Below are positions 55,735-64,000 of a stretch of DNA of 64,000 nucleotides, one piece after another; the stretch's first letter is position 1; the number at the start of each line of letters is the position of its first letter. Origin of the DNA: Pseudisothecium myosuroides (lineage: Eukaryota > Streptophyta > Bryopsida > Hypnales > Lembophyllaceae); contig OX637295.1 of NCBI GenBank assembly GCA_951799445.1, forward strand, positions 17,360,001 through 17,424,000. The letters run 5' to 3'. The notes below the pieces were generated by a model. It had not been told where the DNA came from. It saw nothing but the letters and a program-made list of their open reading frames with translations, and did not search any database. The position numbers and the translations under genes were made by a program.

Positions 55735-58425
55735 CATCAATAGCAAAAACTTGGTGATCATCAAATGTAAGATAATTATACAACCCTTGCCCCAAATCAA
55801 CCCCTCCAAATTCTTTCTTGAAATGTTCAAATTTAAACCTGAGAAACTTTAATTGATTTTAGGTACACCTACAATTAGATCTCTAAAAGTTTATAGTTCA
55901 TTCATACAATAGAATTAATTGTAAAGTGTGTGCAATGCAAGATCAAAATAAGCAATTGACCATAGTTGAAGTTTTTTAGTTCTAGCAGTTGAAAATAATG
56001 AATTTAAAAATAAAAAAATACAATTTTTGGATAAGACATGTAATTACTATGAATTTTCAAAGAAGAACTCCCTAAGCCACTAAAAGTATCACATAGCTTG
56101 GTCCTAATATCAAAATGTAGAGAATCAACAATCAATCAATGGCAATTAACTATAGAAACAGTTTAATTACACTTTAGAGGGCACTTTCAATAAAAGTATA
56201 CTTGTAAGGAATGAAGCCAAGGATGATTTGGGAAGCTTTCGCCTTAATGTGTTTGATTGACTTCCCCACTGCATTGAAACGTTTCCTTGCCCCTTGCAAA
56301 TTGGATCTCCAAGAATGAATTTAATTTACTCTTGAAAGAATCATTGGATGGTTGGGAAGTTACAACGTTGGAGGCTTTCCTCTTTGGAAGAGCAAAATGG
56401 CCCCCTAGAGTTGATTAACCCTCAAAGGTTGGGCCTATGACCATTAATTTCAAGTCTCATTGTCCATCACTCTATTTGTTGCTATTTTGCAACAAGATAT
56501 GATAAAAAAAAAATTGTATACTTATTTTTAAAGGTGAAATCAGATCTCTACTACAAGTAAAAAAATTCAATTTTTTTGGAAATTTTTGAAATTATTGTGA
56601 ATTTTTTGATAAATAAATGAAGAAGATTCATATTACATACAAAGTATACTTGAAAATTTTGAAATTTTCACCATAGATGTTTATAATAGTTTATAACATC
56701 ATAATATAGAGCAAAATTATCATGTCACTCTAAAATTAAAAAATCAATAAACTATGGTTGTAAGCTCTTGAAATTTTTAAATTTTTCAAATTTGTAATTG
56801 GAGTGGAAACTTCATTTAATAAGCTTTATTTCATTAGTCGGATTCAAATTCATAAAGTATCATTTTGATTGCTAAAATTCGCAACAAGGGTAAATAGCAA
56901 TAAATGGCCAAAATACAATATTAGGAGGCTCTGTGGATTAAGCAAATTCTTCTTTAAAAAAGTCACTAATGCTATAATGATAGAATTTGTAATGATATTC
57001 ACTGAAAATGTACTCAAGCAAATTTTCAAAAAAGACTGGATGAAAAAATAAAAAAATTCCATCCTACAGTCTCAAGTGAAGTCATCCAAAGGACTCTTTG
57101 GGTCTTAGGCAATATTTTAGGGTTAATAATGTTCCCCAATGTTGGATACTTATCTTATGCATGTTGTCGTAAGGTTGGTAAAACCGTGAGGCTCTCTACC
57201 ACTAGGACTGCAAGGTACAATAGAACTTCTATAAAGTGAACTTCTATAAGCCAATAATTTCTCTGAGGTGATATTATTCTTGCAGTCTTGGCCTAGATTC
57301 ATTGAAGATGCACAAAATAAGTTAAAGAACAATCAAATTTTTTTTATTGAATTTGGAATCTAGATGTCACTTTAATATACATGACTTCAATCCAGAAGTG
57401 CCACAAAATTGCAACCCACTGAAAAATCTTCAAACGTCATTAATGCCCCAAACTGTCTTTGATCCCTCACAACCCAAACTAGGGGATCAAAAGTGTCTTC
57501 ACAGTCCAATTCAAAGTGTTGTAACTTTTGCATCAAATGCCCAAATTCAATAAAACTTGTAGGGAAATTTGCGCTCTTTCTTCTAGTTTGTGTGTTAAAA
57601 TTTTCAGATCAATCCAAGATATACTGATTGTTTGGAAGCCAATCATAGTTCACAAGTTCAATTTGAATTCACCAAACTGCATTTGATGGTTGCTACTTCA
57701 AGGGCTTGTATCTCCTACATCCAATGTTTGTATTCAATCAAATTTGTTAAAATTATGTTCTCCTTGAAGTCTAGTTATTGTGGTAAAAATTTCATGTCAA
57801 TACAAGTTGTTTTGAATGTTTGGGAGCGATTCAAAGTTCAAACCCCTAACATCTTTGGATTACAGTGAACTTCGGCGGTTTCTTTCTTCTTCATACAATG
57901 TCTGATTTCAATAAAAAAAAATTGGAAAAATTGCGCATACTAGTCTAGTTTGTGTGGCTAAAATTTCATAACAATCCAAGAAGTTCCAAGAGTGACTAAG
58001 AAGCATTTTAGTAGAAGGAGGTTCAACCTTAGATGTGTTTTTTGCAACTTTTCTTGCTATTTTTTGACATTTCAGCGCCATTTTGCAGACACAGTGAGTC
58101 ATTTGAATGATAATTTTTTTCACCAATGTGTTTGTATGCTGGTTATGAGTCACTTTACAATTAAAAGTTTTTTCATTTGAGTAGGTTTAGAAACCAAATT
58201 TCACCTCCAAATGTGTTGCTAGGAAAATTTCAGCTTCCTTTTTCAACATCCTAAAACATTATAATCTTGCAATCTATGTGGCCAAATGACTCCAAAATTA
58301 AATTCCCATCATCTACAACACATGCACTACAAGATTATACAGTTGAAATCTCTATAGCTTAGTGACATTTAGATCTATAACACTTCAAAAGCAATGGTGC
58401 TTTTGAACCTCCAAAAGGCCTTAGG
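55735..58425. other. AT-rich intergenic DNA, unit 2
   Basis: No gene supported; near-identical to 25907-28595, differing by scattered substitutions and 1-3 bp indels. Confidence 0.4.
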
Positions 58426-58429
58426 CTTT

Positions 58430-59230
58430 GAGGGGTTAAAACAATAACCTCTCTAATGTAATACTCTCCTCCGCCGGCCCCTGGGCTATTTCCTTATGGA
58501 AGTTCTACTGTACTAGAGTAGGCTCCGTCTTCTTCTAAGCGGTTAGTGTGAACGGGGATCTTTCTGAAATCGTCGGGTACTGATGAAGGCTCTGCCACTA
58601 ATGAGTTACGGAGCCATGAAACTGAGGATCCGACACCACGGAAGTGTCGGTCTGCACTCGGAGTAAGTGAATTGCGTGGACGCAGCTTCACCGAAATCGA
58701 TGGCAAGTAAGCTTAAGTTAGTCGGGTAGTACTGACTGTTCCAGCCCAGGAAAATCTGCAGGAGATGGGATACGATGTCACCAGAGTCAGTCTGTGGATC
58801 AGGTAAGTTAAGGCTGTATGGGAGGCAACCCATTCTTGACCACTTAAAAGGATTTCCACGTATCTGCAAGGCTACTATCGTGATTGGGTAAATTATAGTC
58901 TGTTTAGCAATAGATTGCGGAAGGTTTCCATAATTTTCCAGATTTTTTTTCCTCAAAAAATAATCATTGTGATTTTTTCAGCGGAAGATTCTATTCCTCC
59001 CGTACCAGTGATAAAGGGCTTGCTATTTCCAACCATGGGATAGTTTCAATATTGAGAGTCTTGTACCCAATCAAAGTGCACCACAATTGCCTCGGGAACC
59101 GTGCCATACTTAATCACTGCTCTCTCCTTGCATCACAGAAAGTGAACGGTCTACATACCCAGAGTGGGACGTTGATTAGGAATGGGTTGCCTCCCATAAG
59201 GTAACTACACCCCATTTCGACCCTTTTCTA
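58430..59230. other. Compositionally distinct island of unknown origin, unit 2
   Basis: Counterpart of 28596-29400, with the same hairpin (ccgacaccacggaagtgtcgg). The minus-strand frame at 58494-58706 is identical to the unit 1 one. The overlapping frame at 58606-58956 is longer here because of a 2-bp difference near 58814, so neither boundary is conserved. Confidence 0.3.
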
Positions 59231-59627
59231 AAACTGTCCCCTAGAGATTCTTGCCTGAATTGTATTCCCACTATTCATGAGAGTCTAGGGTCGGTTTTAG
59301 AAATGCCTATTTTCAGCTCTTTGAGTATTCATAGTTTATTCATATGGTGTCCAAAAAATGCATTCTCAAAGAATCTAGGATCCCCTCTAGACTACCAACA
59401 AGAGATGCCCTACATAAACAATTTTTCCAATATAATAATGAGAACCATGCTGAAATCAGCTGAATTGCTTAAACCGTCGATTTTAGGTGTAGTTACCTTA
59501 GGAGATATGGGATCCATAACGCGTCCATTTCAGAGCTGGAAATTAAATTAATTTGGAGAGGTTTAACTTCTTAAAATACTTTTTAAGAAAATCTTTTTTG
59601 AAAGACAAATAGAAAATCGGCATCTAA
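59231..59627. other. Intergenic DNA, unit 2
   Basis: No gene seen; contains the same small unrecognised frame (59303-59551) as unit 1. Confidence 0.35.
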
Positions 59628-60420
59628 GGGCCGCTTTACACCTAGAGGCCGGGTCGATTCTCCTTCAAGCGGACTGCACTAAATTTCAGCTCCTTTTGGG
59701 CTAGAGGCTAGCCTCAAGTATCCATTAGAATAAGATTATAACAGGGGCCAATTCTCCCATACATAAAGGCCTTGAGGCCAAGAAGCCAGGCCAATTCAAG
59801 AAAATTTACAAAAAAGAGTGAAAACTGAAATTTTAAAAATACACAAAATAGTGAAATTAGATTGCCTTAACAATTAGGTTGCCTTGCTCCAAGAAAGTTA
59901 CTTTACAAGCCATCAAAACCAACAAATATTTCTATAGATATTTTCATATGTACACATGGAGGTTCATGAGCCCCAATTACAACAATACTTAATTCAAAAG
60001 TAATACATTTTTGTAAAAAGCACTAAATATTTATATAGTGTCAAATGTCGAGAAATTAGTATGGGGCAACCTAATTTCACTATTTTATCATGTAGAGGCC
60101 GGGCCAATTCCTCTTGAGGCCGATTGCACAAAACCCAACGGATGTGATTTGTTGAAAAAGATAATATTTTATAAAATAAATTGAAAAAATTGAAATCTAA
60201 CATTGGCCCTGAGGCCAAGAATTTTTGGTGCACCCAATTCAGCGAGCTTGAGCTATGTCAGAGCATGTCTTTATTGAATAAAAAATCCATTCTACCAAAT
60301 TGGCTCGGTGTCTAGGTGTAAAGGGTTTGGGGCTGATTTCAGCCTTTTGTCCAATCACAAGTGAGGATTCTTGGCCTCTGACACATCATATTGGCCCGGC
60401 CTCTAAGTGTAAAGCGGCCC
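59628..60420. mobile_element. 793-bp TIR element, unit 2 (intact ends)
   Basis: Begins GGGCCGCTTTACACCTAGAG and ends with the inverted GGGCCGCTTTACACTTAGAG. Flanked by TAA on the left and TAC on the right. Same length as its twin at 29804-30596, with point differences. Confidence 0.72.
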
Positions 60421-60640
60421 TACCTAAGTCGTTTTGTATTTCTCGAAACTTTGTGGAATTAGTTATGAATTTTTGAAGTTGAAACGTAGTGGTCACTAAA
60501 AATGTCCACCTCATCAAATGCACACTATTTGTACATTGTTGATGCAATGAGAAAAAGAATTGAATTCTTACTTTGGAAGGCATTTTTAGAGCTTGAATAC
60601 TTTATGGACCCCCAACCTTACTCAAAATGGCTTCCTACTA

Positions 60641-60905
60641 TATATTTTTTTGAATAAATGAAAAAATAATACCATTGTATTAAAATAAAATAAAAAATAA
60701 CAATAGCCAACCTATGGAGCTAGCAAATGAAGAAGGAATGAGCATAAAAGACAAAAAAAGACAAGCAAAGAAGCAAAAAACTAAACTAAACAAAAGAACA
60801 CGAGGGAGGCCCCTTCCTGCTCCAAATAATAGTAGCGCCACTCCTACTAGCTAAAATCGATGATTGAAGCCAAACACTATCAAACTTAGTCCAAATGGAG
60901 TTGGC
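60641..60905 (-). mobile_element. Possible LINE 3' end, unit 2
   Basis: Twin of 30817-31080; the T-run differs in length (tatatattttttt here), as expected of a decaying poly(A) tract. No coding part. Confidence 0.28.
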
Positions 60906-61804
60906 CTTGTGACGACGTTGTCGAACTTTGAGCTCCCTACTATTGGAGACCAATTGTACTTTCTTTGCATTCTAATGTAGTTATAATTGCACGAGGAGTT
61001 GAATTGGAGTTGAAAGGGGTGGATTTGGATTGAGTAATCACCATTTGAATCTTCTAGGAATATTCCCATGGAAAAAAGTTCCTTCATTATTCTACCATTT
61101 GGAGGGACACTTTGGGATTACCATTACAATTGTGTAGGAAGTCTAAAGAACCACAATGAAATCCAAAAAGACATGCCAATAGTCTTCCCTAGGGACAACA
61201 ATGGGAAGCTATATATTTTTGCTTTGACTACCTATAATGAATATTTTCTTATTACTAAACAATGAGTTGATTGAAATGTGTATGAAAAACTCTTGAATTT
61301 GTCATTTTATTGCAATAAAGAAATTGTGAAACAGGTCAATCAAAATATTTGCAGTGACCAAAGAGTCTACAATGGATACATATACCTTATACTAGCTCTC
61401 AAGTATCGATTGATGGTCCTTGTGGTTACTAGTGTGGAATAGTAACAAGTTCTACCGTACGTCTAGGTCAGTTTCGTAAATAACTAGGCAAATTTTGGAT
61501 CGTGTCTGAAATTTAAAAAAAATCTACAACTATTTCTGGAAATCTGAAAAAATTTCAAGAGAAGATCTTAGAAAATTTCAAAGGAAAATTTCAACTATTT
61601 CTAAAAATAAGAGAAAACCAGGAAAAATCAAAAACAGGTTGTCGAATTGTTGAAATGTGAAAATTAAATTATTTTGACAACAAGTTGCCAAATCAGACCT
61701 AAACGTACGGTAGTATCAAAAGTCCTTTTCTTGGACCAAGGCTCAGCTTAGACCTCACCAGGTCTTCATCAACAAGACTCAAGGAGTCAGGGTGCCAAGC
61801 TCTA
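60906..61804. other. Intergenic DNA, unit 2
   Basis: No gene; carries the second copy of the diverged dispersed repeat (61174-61385). Confidence 0.35.
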
Positions 61805-61945
61805 AATTTTTCACCAAGGCAGATGAATGTACAAATCTGCCCCTACTGTTGAAGTGGTTAATTTTTCACCAAGGCAGATGAATGTACAAATCTGCCCCTA
61901 CTGTTGAAGTGGTTAATTTTTCACCAAGGCGGATGGCTGCATCAC
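61805..61945. repeat. 55-bp minisatellite, about 2.5 units
   Basis: Units begin at 61805, 61860 and 61915 (aatttttcaccaaggc). It has one more full unit than at 31981, which accounts for the change of inter-unit offset from 29824 to 29879 bp. Confidence 0.85.
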
Positions 61946-62266
61946 AATCCTCAGCTAAACAAAAGGGTCCCTGATCCCAATGAAATATGAACTCAAATTT
62001 TCCAAGTTCTTCTTGGGGGACGTTGAACCCGCCCCACGAAGTGGGACTAGTAGGGTGGATTTGTACGCTGGGGGAAAACTCAGGATTTTCTTATTTGCCA
62101 CATATGATAAAATTTGCAAATTTTGAATTCATATTTCCAATCAGAGGCTCTATATTAGCTCGGGAAGGGTCTAGACCATACCCTAAACACGGCACAAAAT
62201 ACTATATTTTTTGAAACTTTTACTCCGAGAACACAAAATCTACCCTGCCGTCTCCGGGAAAAATTG

Positions 62267-62428
62267 GAGCTGGCTCGACCAGGGTCTTTTATTGTGTCAG
62301 TCATAACATGAATGAAATGAGAGCTGGCTTGACCAGGGTCTTCATTGTGTCAGTCTTAAAACATTAAAGAAACGAGAGCTGGCTGGGTCTTCATTGAGTG
62401 TGTCAGTCCTAAAACATTAAAGAAATGG
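62267..62428. repeat. Three tandem ~54-55 bp repeats upstream of the third NLR island
   Basis: Same three-unit gagctggct array as 32388-32549, with only minor differences. Confidence 0.75.
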
Positions 62429-62458
62429 ACTGTCATCTGTGCAGTACTGTTGTCTGCA

Positions 62459-63030
62459 CTCCATGATGGCCGGCCCACGTGATCAGTTCAACGGTATACT
62501 TATGGCCAGCCCTTCACCGTTACTTTGGCTTCGGGAGAGCTTTGCTGGGGGTTGTTTCTGCCGTCGATTTGGCGACCTGCTGTTTGCGAAACTTCGTCTC
62601 AGACTGAGTCTTGTTGTGGTGCCCAGACCAGCTTGATTGTGTGGAAGTTGGCGTACTATTCCAGAGGAGATTGTTTGTTTCAAAGATCGACCTAGCGCTG
62701 TACTTATGTTTCTACGATTTTGGTTGGTTGGAGTCGTTTGATTCCTGCGGTTGGACGAGCTTGAGCGGTGAGGTTGCAAGCGATTGGGTGCGGCATCTGC
62801 AGCTACTCGGAGGTGGAGTCTTTGCTTATTTGGATTCGCTGTGGAGTGAAACATTTCGATCTGTTCAAGAGCACGCGGGTTTCGATTGTCGGTGTGTTGA
62901 AGGAATCAGCTTGGAACGGATTGGCTGCAACGAAGTGCTCCTCTTCTCACGCAAAGAACGCAGCGACTTGTTTGGTACCAATTCATTCCTTCTTTCTCAT
63001 GTGGTGGTAGAGTTGAGGGCACAGAGGTAA
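62459..63030 (+). promoter_or_regulatory. GC-richer island at the start of unit 3
   Basis: Near-identical to 32580-33151, including GGCCGGCC-CACGTG, and clearly closer to it than to the unit 1 island at 4640. By analogy it should precede a third NLR. Confidence 0.35.
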
Positions 63031-64000
63031 CATGCTCATTTGGGACATGTCTGTTTTTGATTTGAAGGAGTACATTATGGTATACAAGTTGTAATAACAT
63101 AGAGAGATGAGTAGGTTCACTAGAGGTACAAAAAATATGGGATAATGTATTCATATCTGTATTTTCAACTAGTTAATCACATTTGTATGTGTCTATATTC
63201 ATGTCTATTTCCATATTTGTGTATCAGGTTTTGTATATCTTTTGGAACATGGGATAGAGCTTGGACACATAGTTGGCATTTTGGGGGGGTCATAGTATTA
63301 GTATTTACGTGCCTCTTCAATTCATTAGCATTTTGTATGTAGTGGTTGTATTCATTTTACAAAGTTTGGTCACTTAAATAGTTTATAGAAATCCCTTGGA
63401 TGTTTTATGGTCAAATATGCATGGTGGATTTTAGTTTTTGGATTCTTGTAGTATAACAAGAGTACTATTATTGCTAAACCAATTCCATCATGAATCAAAT
63501 GAATGTGCTTTTCTAATGGATTTGGTACTAAGTCCGTTACAAACAATTTTTCTAATAATTTTCCATCATAGTGTTGTTTATGGTTGAACATTCAATTTGA
63601 AGACCATCAATCTTGAATATTGAGATTTAGGCCCAATCAAAGTATCTATAGTAGGCCAAGATGAAAGTTTTTAGTGAGTAGTAGAGTGGTTAATTAACCT
63701 CCGAAAGTCCCATTGTTCCTTGGGGGGACAAAATGGATTTTGGATAGGTTCCTATGGTCTCAATTTTCATTGTGATGTTCTCAAACTTTTTTTGAAAATA
63801 GGAAAGTATAGTAGCTTTTGGAGAATATAATGTTTATTTCAATTGGTGCTCAAAAGCAAAAGTTTTTCTAATCTGAGTTTGCTTGTTGGGTAGCAACCAA
63901 AAACACAAAAAGTCCAAATAAAATTTAATATATTTTTTTTCTTGTTTACATGGAAAGATTTGATTCATTCTACTTGGACTAGTAATGAGGAAATTATGGA
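63031..64000. other. AT-rich interval leading toward a third NLR (cut by window end)
   Basis: Matches 33152-34121 almost base for base. At the prevailing offset of 29879 bp, an NLR start codon is expected near window position 65387, outside the sequence given. Confidence 0.5.

Larger units (their letters stand above)
32700..62580 (+). repeat. Tandem segmental duplication, unit 2 (~29.9 kb)
   Basis: Longer than unit 1 mainly because of 13 extra 144-bp LRR modules. Unit 3 begins after it and is nearly identical for the remaining ~1.4 kb. Confidence 0.85.

Noticed and set aside
1..64000. tRNA and rRNA genes
   Set aside because: No tRNA-like A/B box with cloverleaf context and no rRNA core sequence noticed on either strand; a covariance-model scan was not possible.

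Overview
This window looks like nuclear DNA of a land plant. It holds NB-ARC/LRR immune-receptor genes, cytochrome P450 pieces with GT-AG introns, and plant-type hAT, CACTA and MITE transposons in AT-rich intergenic sequence. The RPW8-like N-terminus and the very regular Cys-type LRRs make me think of a bryophyte, perhaps a moss. That is a guess, not something the sequence proves.

The dominant structure is a large direct tandem duplication. Unit 1 runs from about 4.8 to 32.7 kb, unit 2 from about 32.7 to 62.6 kb, and a third unit begins near 62.6 kb and leaves the window. The unit 2 to unit 3 offset is about 29.83-29.88 kb. Each full unit carries, left to right: a GC-richer island (candidate promoter or non-coding exon); about 2.4 kb of AT-rich DNA; one RPW8/CC-NB-ARC-LRR gene (+); a decayed 3' LRR tail; an 0.84 kb TTAA-flanked inverted-repeat element; a dead hAT transposase (-) split by a CACTA element that itself contains smaller CACTA-like elements; a terminal exon of a thioredoxin-like gene (-); a CYP704-like P450 pseudogene (-); and a block with a 0.79 kb terminal-inverted-repeat element and short minisatellites. 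Bases 1-4.8 kb are an older, more diverged copy of the unit's right end. That copy has a P450 with more exons and lacks about 5.9 kb present in the younger copies.

The two NLR genes are the only clearly substantial coding genes. NLR1 (7589-11473) encodes 1294 aa with 29 LRRs. NLR2 (35508-41522) encodes 2004 aa with about 58.5 LRRs. Their first ~620 residues are nearly identical. The 3' arrays differ by 1872 bp, exactly 13 units of a 144-bp two-LRR module, and contain higher-order repeats (288 bp in NLR1; 1296 and 1440 bp in NLR2). Both reading frames end at point lesions inside the array, and homologous dead LRR modules continue for another 1.7-2 kb. The locus thus seems to be expanding at two scales: whole 28-30 kb units, and 144-bp LRR cassettes within each receptor. 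All identity statements are by eye; no alignment or database search was run.
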